A DNA stretch of 6,399 nucleotides from assembly GCA_022865685.1 (NCBI GenBank), contig JALHUB010000032.1:1-6399 (forward strand), read 5' to 3'. Positions 5,812-6,399 of this stretch are shown here, piece after piece. This DNA is from Dehalococcoidia bacterium (GTDB taxonomy: Bacteria; Chloroflexota; Dehalococcoidia; DSTF01; JALHUB01). How positions within the stretch are numbered: position 1 is the stretch's first letter; each line of letters opens with the position of its first letter. The position numbers were made by a program, and so were the translations under genes. The notes below the pieces were generated by a model. It saw only the letters and a program-made list of their open reading frames with translations. It was not told the DNA's origin and made no database searches.

Positions 5812-6399
<588 letters not shown>

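Overview
This is a GC-rich bacterial chromosomal window. The 16S rRNA start at the right-hand end has features I associate with Chloroflexota, possibly Dehalococcoidia or a relative: the opening 'ATTAACGCTGGCGGCGTG', the stretch 'CTTGCGCAATGGGCGAAAG', and a short helix 17. This placement is from memory of family sequences, not a search. Every gene I can support lies on the + strand.

Layout: (1) 3-734, the 3' part of an extremely Glu/Ala-rich, probably disordered protein of unknown function, built from internal repeats, one of them a very recent 186-bp tandem duplication. (2) 820-3282, a complete clpC (Hsp100 ATPase of the ClpCP protease), closed by a strong intrinsic terminator. (3) 3336-3566, an intergenic stretch with no convincing gene but with closely packed perfect hairpins, a possible closing helix around them, and a textbook G-quadruplex motif. 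(4) A promoter, then a small FtsB/DivIC-type septum initiator gene, most likely starting at TTG 3651. (5) A hairpin resembling a weak terminator directly before tilS (4081-5580), the tRNA-Ile lysidine synthetase. (6) A strong sigma70-type promoter whose -35 box overlaps the tilS stop codon. It is followed by a roughly 200-nt rRNA leader with boxB, boxA and boxC-like antitermination signals, then the first ~588 nt of a 16S rRNA gene that runs off the window.

The genes are core cell functions: proteolysis, division, tRNA modification and rRNA. I see no phage, mobile element, CRISPR or defence system, and no clearly new multi-gene system. The most interesting material is non-coding: the structured block between clpC and the division gene, the compact tilS/rRNA junction, and the repeat-built acidic gene before clpC.
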